Source: Frondihabitans sp. Leaf304 (lineage in GTDB: Bacteria > Actinomycetota > Actinomycetes > Actinomycetales > Microbacteriaceae). From it: DNA of 55,059 bases. The notes below the pieces were generated by a model. The model was not told where the DNA came from, made no database searches, and saw only the letters and a list, made by a program, of their open reading frames with translations. Of the stretch, positions 42,343 to 50,512 are shown piece after piece (position 1 is the stretch's first letter; the number at the start of each line of letters is the position of its first letter). Both the position numbers and the translations under genes were made by a program. Where the stretch lies: the NCBI RefSeq assembly GCF_001423105.1, contig NZ_LMNV01000003.1, positions 571,925-626,983 of the forward strand. Reading direction: 5' to 3'.

Positions 42343-43207
42343 GGGGTATCGCCGAGTGGCCGATCCAGCCGATCTCGATGCGTTCGTCGACGTCGAGCGG
42401 CACGGCCACGATCTCGGGGTCGAGGTCGTCGCTGACGATGCCCGTCGAGATCGTGTAGCCGTTGAGGCCGATCATGAGGTTGAAGATCGTCGCGCGATCC
42501 GAGACCCGGATCTCGCGCTTGCTCGACAGGGTGGAGAGGATCTCCTCGGCGAAATAGAAGGAGTTGTTCGCGCCCTGATCGAAGGTGAGCCGTGGCAGGT
42601 CGGCGAGGTCGTCGAGGGTGGCACGCTCTCGGGAGGCCAGCGGGTTCTTGCGGGAGATGAAGATGTGTGGCTCGGCGACGAAGAGGGGGTGGAAGACGAG
42701 CCCGGAGTCGCGGAGCAGCTTGTCGATGACGTTCCGGTTGAAGTCGTTTCGGTAGAGGATGCCCAACTCGCTGCGCAGCGTACGGACGTCTTCGATGATG
42801 TCCCAGGTGCGGGTCTCTCGAAGCGAGAATTCGTACTCCGCCGCCTCGGTCTCTTTGACCATCCGCACGAACGCGTCGACCGCGAACGAGTAGTGCTGCG
42901 TCGATACCCCGAGCAGGCGTCGCGACGGCGGCCGTCCGAGGTAGCGCTGCTCGAGAAGCGCCACCTGCTCGACGACCTGCCGCGCGTACCCGAGAAACTC
43001 GGCACCGTCGGTGGTCAGCGTGACTCCGCGAGCCGAGCGGAGGAGCAGCGAGCGGCCCACCCGGGTCTCGAGGTCTTTCATCGCCGCCGACATCGTTGGC
43101 TGTGCGACGTAGAGCACATCGGCGGCCGCCGTGATCGATTCCTCCGCGGCGACCTCGATGAAGTAGAGAAGCTGCTGCAGCGTGATTCCGCTCGTCCGTC
43201 GGGCCAT
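42266..43207 (-). CDS. LysR family regulator, divergent from mesX-mesD
   Basis: The 313-residue product has the LysR winged helix LQQLLYFIEVAAEESITAAA and VAQPTMSAAMKDLETRVGRS, then an effector domain with LGVSTQHYSFAVDAFVRMVK and GLNGYTISTGIVSDDLDPEI. It is 124 bases from the mesX start and oriented away from it, the usual LysR target arrangement. It probably controls the methionine synthase genes in response to a sulfur or methionine-related signal, as MetR does elsewhere, but its ligand is unknown. Confidence 0.9.
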   Translation of the reverse strand: MARRTSGITLQQLLYFIEVAAEESITAAADVLYVAQPTMSAAMKDLETRVGRSLLLRSARGVTLTTDGAEFLGYARQVVEQVALLEQRYLGRPPSRRLLGVSTQHYSFAVDAFVRMVKETEAAEYEFSLRETRTWDIIEDVRTLRSELGILYRNDFNRNVIDKLLRDSGLVFHPLFVAEPHIFISRKNPLASRERATLDDLADLPRLTFDQGANNSFYFAEEILSTLSSKREIRVSDRATIFNLMIGLNGYTISTGIVSDDLDPEIVAVPLDVDERIEIGWIGHSAIPLTEQAQRYLAEVRAVVAGFGVELLG

Positions 43208-43216
43208 AGCGAGAGC

Positions 43217-43248
43217 CTATAGGTAGGCATAGCAGCGCCGAATTACCT
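43217..43248. promoter_or_regulatory. Repeats between LysR and mesX
   Basis: CTAT-N8-ATAG (43217-43232) and AGGTA (43221-43225) with TACCT (43244-43248) form overlapping inverted repeats in the divergent promoter region. Spacing is compatible with LysR binding sites. No SAM or other riboswitch fold is evident. Confidence 0.4.
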
Positions 43249-43331
43249 GATACCCGCGCCGAAGCACCACGATGGCTGTACCGACATTCACCAGGCCCTT
43301 CCCGGCCGATCAGCTACCGGATTGGCCGCTC

Positions 43332-44324
43332 ATGGCGAACGACTTCACGTTCAACATCACCACCACCCGATTTGACGAGAACTACGCGCCGTCCGAGACC
43401 TCGCGGGCCACCACGAACTTCGCGAACCTGGCCCGGGGCGAGCACCGTCAGCAGAACCTCCGCAACGCTCTGACGATGATCGACCGGCGGTTCAACAGCC
43501 TCGCGCACTGGGACAACCCCGGCGGCGACCGGTACACCGTCGAGCTCGACATCGTCACCGCCGAGCTGCAGTTCAGCGCGGGCGGCGAAGACCGGGTGTT
43601 CCCGCTTCTCGAGGTGCTCGACATCCACATGGTCGACAAGCAGACCGGCGTGCGCCATCAGGGCATCGTCGGCAACAACTTCTCGTCGTACGTGCGCGAC
43701 TTTGACTTCAGCGTGCTCCTGCCCGAAGTCAACCGCGACGCGACCGAATTCACTGTGCCCGACGACTTCGGCGCCCTCCACGGCAAGCTCTTCCAGCACT
43801 TCCTCGACTCCGCCGTCTATCAGGAGCGCTTCCCGATGACGCCGGTGATCTGCATCAGCGTCTCGACCAGCAAGACGTACAGCCGCACCTCGAACAACCA
43901 CCCGATCCTCGGCGTCGAATACCGCCAAGACGACTACTCGATGACCGACACGTACTTCGGGCGGATGGGCTTGCAGGTGCGGTACTTCATGCCGCCGGGT
44001 GCCGTGGCGCCGCTCGCGTTCTACCACCGCGGCGACCTGCTGAACGACTACACCAGCCTGCAGCTCATCGGCACGATCAGCACCATGGAGACGTTCCAGA
44101 AGATCTATCGGCCCGAGATCTACAACGCCAACTCCGCCGCCGCCGGCGTCTACCGACCGACCCTCGAGCAGCACGACTTCTCGCGCACCGAGATCTCGTA
44201 CGACCGCACGGAGCGCAACCAGCTCGCAATCACACAGGGCAAGTTCACGGAGGAGCACTTCGTGAAGCCGCACCGAGAGGTGCTCGAGCGCTGGGCCGCC
44301 AACTACCCCGTTCCTACTCGATGA
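43332..44324 (+). CDS. mesX: MesX (DUF1852), partner of folate-independent methionine synthase
   Basis: From ATG 43332 this 330-residue protein begins ANDFTFNITTTRFDENYAPS, the normal start of DUF1852 (MesX). It has the family's LARGEHRQQNLRNALTMIDR and GTISTMETFQKIYRPEIYNA blocks. MesX is required with MesD for an oxygen-dependent methionine synthase that does not use methyl-folate, as I recall from published genetics. An alternative start at 43272 adds 20 residues that have no counterpart in the family. The stop is followed by mesD after 20 bases; an ATG overlapping the stop also exists. Confidence 0.87.
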   Translation: MANDFTFNITTTRFDENYAPSETSRATTNFANLARGEHRQQNLRNALTMIDRRFNSLAHWDNPGGDRYTVELDIVTAELQFSAGGEDRVFPLLEVLDIHMVDKQTGVRHQGIVGNNFSSYVRDFDFSVLLPEVNRDATEFTVPDDFGALHGKLFQHFLDSAVYQERFPMTPVICISVSTSKTYSRTSNNHPILGVEYRQDDYSMTDTYFGRMGLQVRYFMPPGAVAPLAFYHRGDLLNDYTSLQLIGTISTMETFQKIYRPEIYNANSAAAGVYRPTLEQHDFSRTEISYDRTERNQLAITQGKFTEEHFVKPHREVLERWAANYPVPTR

Positions 44325-44344
44325 CCGCCGGAGGATCCTCGTCC

Positions 44345-45382
44345 ATGAACACTCTTCTGCCCACCTCGCCCGTCGGCAGCCTGCCGAAGCCGTCCTGGCT
44401 CGCCGAGCCGGGCTCTCTCTGGTCGCCCTGGAAGCTCGAGGGCGAGGCGCTGGTCGAGGGCAAGACAGATGCTCTCCGCATCTCGGTCCAGGAGCAGAGC
44501 CGTCTCGGCATCGACATCATCAGCGATGGGGAGCAGACCCGCCAGCACTTCGTCACGACATTCATCGAGCACCTCACCGGAGTCGACTTCGAGAACCGCG
44601 AGACCGTGAGGATCCGAGACCGGTACGACGCGAGCGTCCCGACCGTTGTCGGTGACGTGAGCCGCGAACATCCCGTGTTCGTCGACGACGCGAAGTTCCT
44701 CCGGCAGCAGACCGATCAGCCGATCAAGTGGGCTCTGCCCGGCCCGATGACCATGATCGACACCCTCTCCGACCGTCACTACAAGAGTCGCGAGAAGCTG
44801 GCGTGGGAGTTCGCCACGATCCTCAACCAGGAGGCCCGCGAGCTCGAGGCCGCCGGCGTCGACATCATCCAGTTCGACGAGCCCGCCTTCAACGTCTTCC
44901 ACGACGAGGTGCAGGACTGGGGCGTGGCCACGCTCGAGCGGGCGACCGAGGGACTCCGTGCCGAGACGGTCGTGCACATCTGTTACGGCTACGGCATCAA
45001 GGCGAACAACGACTGGAAGGCGACCCTCGGCGAGGAGTGGCGGCAGTACGAGAAGTCGTTCCCCCTGCTGCAGCAGTCCAGCATCGACACGATCTCGCTC
45101 GAATCGCACCACTCGCATGTTCCGGTCGACCTCGTCGAGCTCCTGCGCGGCAAGAAGGTCATGCTCGGGGCCATCGACGTGGCGAGCGACACCGTCGAGA
45201 CCCCGGAGGAGGTCGCCGACACCCTTCGCACCGCGCTCCAGTACGTCGATGCCGACAAGCTCATCCCCAGCACCAACTGCGGCATGGCGCCGATGACTCG
45301 GGGCGTCGCGCTCGGCAAGCTGGCCGCGCTCAAGGCGGGGGCTGACATCGTTCGTGCGGAGCTGGTTGCGGCGCGGTCTTAG
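44345..45382 (+). CDS. mesD: MesD, core-MetE methionine synthase
   Basis: The 345-residue product is the catalytic half of cobalamin-independent methionine synthase: SPVGSLPKPSWLAEPGSLWS, DGEQTRQHF, LPGPMTMIDTL, FDEPAFNVF and zinc ligands His211 and Cys213 (VHICYGYG), Glu253 (SLESHHSH) and Cys312 (NCGMAPM). The N-terminal folate-binding half of MetE is missing. With MesX next door it fits the MesD type, which methylates homocysteine from an unknown donor. GGAGGA lies nine bases before ATG 44345; ATG 44321, overlapping the mesX stop, is the alternative start. Confidence 0.9.
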   Translation: MNTLLPTSPVGSLPKPSWLAEPGSLWSPWKLEGEALVEGKTDALRISVQEQSRLGIDIISDGEQTRQHFVTTFIEHLTGVDFENRETVRIRDRYDASVPTVVGDVSREHPVFVDDAKFLRQQTDQPIKWALPGPMTMIDTLSDRHYKSREKLAWEFATILNQEARELEAAGVDIIQFDEPAFNVFHDEVQDWGVATLERATEGLRAETVVHICYGYGIKANNDWKATLGEEWRQYEKSFPLLQQSSIDTISLESHHSHVPVDLVELLRGKKVMLGAIDVASDTVETPEEVADTLRTALQYVDADKLIPSTNCGMAPMTRGVALGKLAALKAGADIVRAELVAARS

Positions 45383-45489
45383 GGGCACAATTTCTGGCGA
45401 AGCGCACCTGGGGAAAGCTTTGACCGTAGCGCCCACCGGCATACTTCTTAGCGAGGTCGGGGCCCTCCCCCGCTCGGCGAGCGGCGGAA

Positions 45490-46413
45490 CTATGCTTTGT
45501 CGGAATCGTCGTTCGGGGACTTGAAAGTAGTGATGTCTGAACTCGTCGTGTGAGGAGTAGACAGCCGCACACCCATATCCTCGGGTGACGGTTCAGGTCT
45601 CGGCTCAGGGGGTACATACGCTTCGTTCACCCATCCCCACCGTTGGCAGGTGCCACCGGAGAGGCGGTACGAACCGCAGTCCTCACAACGTGCAGGCGAA
45701 CCTCTTTGGTGCCGGAGGATGCTGACCGTGAAGACCGAGATGAGATGCGAAACGTTCGCTACGGCAATTTCGGCATCGATAAGAGATGCGTGGGTTGCGT
45801 GAGTCAGCCAATTGACGTGCTGCCACGTTTCCTTCCCGGCGACCTTCAGGTAGGTGCGTAGGCGAGAGTTCGAGGAACCCGGGGCAATGTAGTCCGCGAA
45901 CAGCCCAAGCCACGCGTTGTCTGCGTCCTTTGGCCGCTCAGTCCCGTCGGGTAGAAGATCGTCGTCTGCCACCATTTTGAGCATGGACACGTACGCCTCA
46001 CGGAGCCGCATTCCGACAGCCTGAAAATCCTCTGCTTCTCGTGCGGTCTTTAACGTCTCTACCGCGTCCTCCCACTTGCGCCACGGCTCAGTGAATGCGT
46101 CTGCGAGTTCAGGCGCAATGGGTACGTCGTCACGGGAAAGGATACGAGCAACCATCCCTACATGGAACGTGAGAACGACATCCGCACTCTTGAAGTCCTT
46201 CTGGGAGTAAAAGTTCATGAGCGGGGTGAGAACCCACCAATTGCCCTGATTGGTGATGCAGTTCCACAACTCGTAGCGGTGCCCCGCGATGTTCTCAGCG
46301 CTAATTTTCTCCACGTGCTGCACGGACAGTTTGCGCTGTGTCGACTTCCCGAGTTGCGCCTCAAGGTATTCAGTGACTTCTTCTTTCTCCTTGCCAGAGG
46401 TAGCAAGTGCCAT
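45490..46413 (-). CDS. Hypothetical protein with C-terminal zinc ribbon, third gene of the Abi_C operon
   Basis: This 307-residue protein is mainly helical. It has AQLGKSTQRKLSVQHVEKIS near the N-terminus, a central TLKTAREAEDFQAVGMRLRE, and a short knuckle near 248-265, CEDCGSYRLSGGTCQRWGW, with three Cys and a possible fourth ligand. A Pro/Glu-rich tail follows. ATG 46413 shares its A with the upstream stop (TAATG), so it is tightly coupled to the Abi_C-like gene. Zinc ribbons in such proteins often bind nucleic acid. Function unknown; codon use is less G/C-biased than in flanking genes. Confidence 0.7.
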   Translation of the reverse strand: MALATSGKEKEEVTEYLEAQLGKSTQRKLSVQHVEKISAENIAGHRYELWNCITNQGNWWVLTPLMNFYSQKDFKSADVVLTFHVGMVARILSRDDVPIAPELADAFTEPWRKWEDAVETLKTAREAEDFQAVGMRLREAYVSMLKMVADDDLLPDGTERPKDADNAWLGLFADYIAPGSSNSRLRTYLKVAGKETWQHVNWLTHATHASLIDAEIAVANVSHLISVFTVSILRHQRGSPARCEDCGSYRLSGGTCQRWGWVNEAYVPPEPRPEPSPEDMGVRLSTPHTTSSDITTFKSPNDDSDKA

Positions 46414-47438
46414 TAAAAGGGCGTTTCGTCGTCGTACGTAGACGTGCGCCAAGCGTCGCTTTGCACCTGAGCCGCTTGTGCCTGCGCGTGCCGCGCCACC
46501 TCCTCGGCTTTCTCTGCAGCGGCAGCCTCCGCTTGACGCTTATCCCGCGCCCTCAGAATATTTCGCGGTTCCTCGTTTGAGAGCCTGACCATGAGGGCAG
46601 CAGCGACGTGGACGGCGAGCCACGCGTCACTCTTTGATGCGTCACCTTCTCGATGGTGATGAGCATTCCCCCTCTCAGAGCGATCACTATTCGTCCAATC
46701 CACGATGGGCTTGAGAAGGTGACGGTCATAGGCGGTGATGACCCCTGCCTTCTGCGCGTTGTCGAGTTGGTTGGAGATGCTGTTGCCCTGAACATCAAGC
46801 GAGCGAAAGAACTCTTGGACTGAGGAGGCAGCATCTGTAATGGCAACATCCGGCTTATTCTCCGCAAGCCTCGTGATGGCAGCTTGAAAACCCGCTGAAG
46901 CAGACAGAAACTTTGGGTCCGCGTCGAGAAGAACGGACGCAGGCTTGACCACTTCCGCGTAGAGAACAGAGTTTCCTCGCGGGGTGAAGTGCCCTTCGTC
47001 GAAGTGCCACTCAACCCGAGCCGCGAGCAAGAAGTCGTTGACCATCGAAATGAAGTGGGGGTCGTACTGAGGCGGGACATTGTTGTGCCAACCGTCGTCA
47101 GTAGGAGCTTCATCGCGGACACGGAGGTCTTCGAACGAGTAGAGGACAGCCGCAAGGACATCCAAGCGTTCCTCAGCGCCTCCCTCGCCTTTCAAGACAT
47201 CCGCCGCAGAGACCTCCACGGGGCTTCCGTCATTGGCTACGCTCCGGTGTTGGTCAGCCGCCTCGAATACGTCCCAACGCTTATTGGTCATGTGCGGCAG
47301 TAACGCCGTAACCTTGCGTCCAAGCTCGACCGGACAGTCGTCGCGCCACACGACACCCGTCAGCGCCTCCGTCTCAGCTAACAGCCGCCGCCGCCGAAGT
47401 TCCGAAGGGAGGGGCGCGAACCGGTTGTCGGTACTCAT
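46413..47438 (-). CDS. Abi_C/HEPN-like protein
   Basis: The 341-residue product has a C-terminal region resembling the Abi_C domain of abortive infection proteins: AITRLAENKPDVAITDAASS (187-206), then RSERGNAH (253-260) and a helical AWLAVHVAAALMVRL. R253-x6-H260 fits the HEPN ribonuclease signature R-x4-6-H. The N-terminal 170 residues, with PPQYDPHFISMVNDFLLAAR, are unrecognised and may sense the trigger. A long Ala/Glu/Gln-rich helix precedes the end. The start is ATG 47438, with the previous ORF ending four bases upstream. Confidence 0.7.
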   Translation of the reverse strand: MSTDNRFAPLPSELRRRRLLAETEALTGVVWRDDCPVELGRKVTALLPHMTNKRWDVFEAADQHRSVANDGSPVEVSAADVLKGEGGAEERLDVLAAVLYSFEDLRVRDEAPTDDGWHNNVPPQYDPHFISMVNDFLLAARVEWHFDEGHFTPRGNSVLYAEVVKPASVLLDADPKFLSASAGFQAAITRLAENKPDVAITDAASSVQEFFRSLDVQGNSISNQLDNAQKAGVITAYDRHLLKPIVDWTNSDRSERGNAHHHREGDASKSDAWLAVHVAAALMVRLSNEEPRNILRARDKRQAEAAAAEKAEEVARHAQAQAAQVQSDAWRTSTYDDETPF

Positions 47439-47442
47439 CCCC

Positions 47443-47661
47443 TCAGAGTAGGGCGTGCTCAACCTGCGGAAGCCGTTTCTGTAGCCACTGCTGTGACGTG
47501 ACCTGTCTTGCTGATGCTGACCTTAGAGAGCTCAACAAAGCGGGACACACACCACAGAGCATTACCTCTCGCCACGGCTTTAGAAGCTCATCTTCCGAGT
47601 CGAGGACGTGAAGAGTAAGCAAGCGGACGCTGTACCTCGTGGCAACGATCACGATGTGCAA
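47443..47661 (-). CDS. Small hypothetical protein, first gene of the Abi_C operon
   Basis: This 72-residue frame has a TTG start at 47661 (GTG nine bases further in is an alternative) and reads HIVIVATRYSVRLLTLHVLD, EDELLKPWREVMLCGVCPAL and a C-terminal basic helix. It ends four bases before the Abi_C-like start, so the two are translationally linked. The upstream frame is open for another 20 codons without a start. It might be a small regulator or antitoxin; nothing in the sequence identifies it. Confidence 0.45.
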   Translation of the reverse strand: MHIVIVATRYSVRLLTLHVLDSEDELLKPWREVMLCGVCPALLSSLRSASARQVTSQQWLQKRLPQVEHALL

Positions 47662-47918
47662 CGCGGAGCGCTCAGGAAAGGCTCCGAATACGCTTGCTCC
47701 TACGTCCTTTACGCCCGCTCCGCTGGAGCCCTAAGTCAGGCGTCCTGAATCTTGAGTCGTAGCAAACTAGCGGGCGCGTCATCAGCAGCCGGTGCTTCCA
47801 ACCTTGGTTTGTCCTGCGCCGGGCCTCGGGTGCGAGAACCAGTGTCTGTAGCCTGTGGGACGATGCATTCTTAGCTTCCAAAGCGTCGCCTTTATGGAAA
47901 TGATTAGGAGTCGTACAA

Positions 47919-48392
47919 GTGCCTGAGCCTTCACAGCTCGTCGAGATAATCGACGCAAGGGGCACCGCCAGCTTTCGGGTACTCAACCGAGAGGGCACAG
48001 ATACTTCCGCCAACCGACTAAGGCTCGCAGGTGCTGAACTGCACTTGACCGGAAGTGACGAGATAGTCCGAATCGCTGGTGCGGCTCTTCGCTTGAACGT
48101 CGACACTCGACGGTTCCTCTTTTGTGACCACAGGGCACGGCTCCTTGAGGAGGATGAACAGGAGGAATACTCGCAACTTCTCCGTGAGGCGGTGCAGACG
48201 GACCTGCGAGCGGTCGGTTTCCTCATGAGCCACACGCTTCGTGGCCTCTACGTCTGCGGCGTGGACCTGTACTCGCGGGAATTGGGCGCTTCAACAGTCG
48301 AAGTTGGCGGGATCGTTAGAACGAACAAGCCTGAGGCCCTGGCCGACTTCCTTACTTCAGCCCTGCATCGTTGGGCATGGCCGCTGGCATGA
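47919..48392 (+). CDS. Hypothetical protein, first gene of a three-gene operon
   Basis: The 157-residue product starts at GTG 47919, with AGGAG eight bases upstream. It has a beta-rich first half (VEIIDARGTASFRVLNREGT, LRLAGAELHLTGSDEIVRIA) and a helical second half (EEYSQLLREAVQTDLRAVGF). The final residues overlap the next start codon as ATGA. No family is recognised. It is divergent from the Abi_C operon with a 257-base gap. Confidence 0.7.
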   Translation: MPEPSQLVEIIDARGTASFRVLNREGTDTSANRLRLAGAELHLTGSDEIVRIAGAALRLNVDTRRFLFCDHRARLLEEDEQEEYSQLLREAVQTDLRAVGFLMSHTLRGLYVCGVDLYSRELGASTVEVGGIVRTNKPEALADFLTSALHRWAWPLA

Positions 48393-49087
48393 CTCGACTG
48401 AAAAGCGTGACCGCCGGAGCCTTAAGAATTGGCTTCGCCCTCGTACTTACACTGCTCATCGACCCATTCTGGCAAGGCGCATTCGCATTTCTTGATCCTC
48501 GCAGACCACCGAGCGGTGCCCTCCTGCCATCAGCAGTCGTCGGCACCGCGGTAGCCGGTGTCGTCAGCGCTGTGGTTGTGGCTCTTGGCTCAGAGTTTCT
48601 CACCTTTCACACAACCCTTGAGATCCTCTGGAAGGACGTATCCACAAGCCGGGTCCTGCCGGGTCAGGTTCTCGACATAGCGCTGCCAGAGCATCACACT
48701 CAGCCCCTTGGTGCCGTGTTCGACCTACAAGTTCAGCAAAACTGCTCCTCGTGGTTGCAACGCCGACTGGTGAACGCACTCCTAAGACACAATTTGCAAC
48801 TGCTAGTGACGATTCCACAACCTGAAATCAGCGCGATTGTGATGACTCCCGTGACAGACGTGCGTCGCGACGGAAAAAGCCTTGTCTTCCCGCTCAGCTA
48901 CTTGCCCTCGTTAGGGGAATGGGCGTGGGTCACTGTGGGGCTGACCACCGGCGCGCTTCCCGCATCGTGGCGCGTAGATGTGGAAGTCTCATTTAGGAGT
49001 CAGGGCCATTTCACCCATCTTCTCCGATGGTTCTGTCTTTCGGGTCACTCCAGCATTCGTTCAATTCAAGTTAACAGGAGTCAGTAA
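48389..49087 (+). CDS. Hypothetical two-helix membrane protein
   Basis: This 232-residue protein has two N-terminal membrane helices (IGFALVLTLLIDPFWQGAFA and VVGTAVAGVVSAVVVALGSE) and a soluble C-terminal part with LQVQQNCSSWLQRRLVNALL and LVTIPQPEISAIVMTPVTDV. ATG 48389 overlaps the upstream stop (ATGA), and its own stop overlaps the next start as TAATG. A membrane arm inside a possible defence module could report on or damage the membrane, but that is inference. Confidence 0.7.
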   Translation: MTRLKSVTAGALRIGFALVLTLLIDPFWQGAFAFLDPRRPPSGALLPSAVVGTAVAGVVSAVVVALGSEFLTFHTTLEILWKDVSTSRVLPGQVLDIALPEHHTQPLGAVFDLQVQQNCSSWLQRRLVNALLRHNLQLLVTIPQPEISAIVMTPVTDVRRDGKSLVFPLSYLPSLGEWAWVTVGLTTGALPASWRVDVEVSFRSQGHFTHLLRWFCLSGHSSIRSIQVNRSQ

Positions 49088-50067
49088 TGCCGAACCTCGT
49101 CAGTGGAATCTTCAAGGTTCAGCCCCTCCTCGTCACAGCCGACGTCACGCTGTCGCAGCTCGCGACTCTCATGGAACAAAGTCCGCCTCGACTCGAGTCC
49201 TTTACGCCAGGTTGGGGCGGTCCGGATGACTCACTACATTTCCTCGGCAGGACGGCAACCGAGCCGGCCGTTACGAAGCCTGTAATTGTACGGAGCTTCA
49301 GGGACTACCCGGATACCCTCCTGTCGCGTCTCTACTGGTACGAATCGGACCCTCGTGCCAAGTACTACGTCGATGGCGATCTCACACTGGAGCAGCGCCG
49401 GGCGCTGCATGCCTGTGACGTGCTCATTGCGCCCGATGGCCTTGGCGGGTGGACCGTTCTCGTAACAACGAGAACTAAGGCCACGCTGAACCGGTTCGTC
49501 CTGCCGGCTCTGCGCTCGGTCTTTAGCTCTGCCGATGGCGCCTCACTACTCCAGGCCGACACGTCAAGACTCGCCCTTGGCAACGCCGACTTTTTCCTCT
49601 GGCTCGTCTACCGGTCGATGGGTGACCCTTCCTTGAGCGAGCATGTGAGAGTCGAGCGAGTGCATCAAGTAAACACGCAGACCGCTGGGACGCTCCACGG
49701 GGCCGTTTTCCGGTACGGCATCGATCCTGATCGCCACGATGTTAATGCCACGCTTGCGAGCAACCGTGCAGTCCTGGGACCGGCGAAGCTGCTGCTTCGC
49801 GATGACGAACTTGGACTCACCGTCGATTTCGAGCTCTTCGAAGACGGCGGATTTGGCATTAAGACCAGTGAGACGTCCTACGACGACGAAGCCCTCGACG
49901 CCGACTTGCGCCTGAACGCGGTTTTGGACCTCGCGTTTCACGTCACGCCCACCCTCCGCAACTTCTACGAGTCGGAGGAGGACTGGATGGCGGTCAAACG
50001 GGACGCGTTCAGAGCCGCTCGATGGCAACGACTCATCGACGGCCAGCAGGCCGAGCTAGCAGACTAG
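49087..50067 (+). CDS. Hypothetical protein, third gene of the operon
   Basis: The 326-residue soluble protein contains MPNLVSGIFKVQPLLVTADV, GWGGPDDSLHFLGRTATEP, LIAPDGLGGWTVLVTTRTKA and a C-terminal NFYESEEDWMAVKRDAFRAA. Start ATG 49087 shares a base with the upstream stop. It has no recognised family. Its end lies 129 bases from the tRNA-Arg gene. Confidence 0.7.
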   Translation: MPNLVSGIFKVQPLLVTADVTLSQLATLMEQSPPRLESFTPGWGGPDDSLHFLGRTATEPAVTKPVIVRSFRDYPDTLLSRLYWYESDPRAKYYVDGDLTLEQRRALHACDVLIAPDGLGGWTVLVTTRTKATLNRFVLPALRSVFSSADGASLLQADTSRLALGNADFFLWLVYRSMGDPSLSEHVRVERVHQVNTQTAGTLHGAVFRYGIDPDRHDVNATLASNRAVLGPAKLLLRDDELGLTVDFELFEDGGFGIKTSETSYDDEALDADLRLNAVLDLAFHVTPTLRNFYESEEDWMAVKRDAFRAARWQRLIDGQQAELAD

Positions 50068-50196
50068 ACCGACTCACTCTGCCTCGAAGAGGGCAGAGCC
50101 GAGGCCGCAAACCGTCAGGTTAGAGCACTGCGTGGGGTTTACGCGGGACACGGCAGCCCATCGAGCGCTGACCGCTGTTGATCTGTGCAAACTGGG

Positions 50197-50268
50197 TGCC
50201 CCTGGAGGGACTCGAACCCCCAACCCTTTCCTTAGGACGGAACTGCTCTTCCATTGAGCTACAGAGGC
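50197..50268 (-). tRNA. tRNA-Arg (anticodon CCT)
   Basis: Read on the minus strand, acceptor arms GCCTCTG and CAGGGGC pair, the D-arm region GCTC-AATGGAA-GAGC follows, the anticodon loop GTCCTAA gives CCT, and the T-loop TTCGAGT sits between a GGGGG/CCCTC stem. The discriminator is A at 50197 and CCA is not encoded. The anticodon stem has one G-A mismatch at its outer pair. Its 3' end faces the unusual gene block 45.4-50.1 kb. Confidence 0.93.
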
Positions 50269-50452
50269 TGACGACACCAGCCTAACCGACCTCGGATCCT
50301 GAGTTCCTGCCCGCCCGCCGCGCGCCCGAACCCTCGCAGTCGGCCTCCGAGGTGGTCCTAGGCGGAGTTTCCCTTCCGACCGCGAGGGTTTAGCCACCTG
50401 CACCCCCGCGCGGCCGAATCATCCGACCGCACGGTGGGTCGCGAGACCCCTA

Positions 50453-50488
50453 GGGGGTGCGAGTCACACTCAGCGCCGTCGCACCCCC
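50453..50488 (-). terminator. Perfect 10-bp hairpin after HNH
   Basis: GGGGGTGCGA (50453-50462) and TCGCACCCCC (50479-50488) pair around a 16-base loop, just downstream of the HNH gene. No T-run is present, so it may end transcription with Rho or protect the mRNA. Confidence 0.55.
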
Positions 50489-50512
50489 GCGAGCAAGCCG
50501 CGACCCCGCAAC

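Noticed and set aside
43208-43331. SAM or other riboswitch before mesX
   Set aside because: The gap is short, with no recognisable fold, and LysR control is the simpler reading.
45380-45392. AGGGGCAC near the mesD stop as a copy of the tRNA-Arg 3' end (attachment site)
   Set aside because: The match is only eight bases and in inverted orientation relative to the tRNA, so it cannot be a direct-repeat att site.
47672-48235. Minus-strand frame overlapping the 47919 gene
   Set aside because: It is antisense to a gene with a strong ribosome-binding site and has poor composition.
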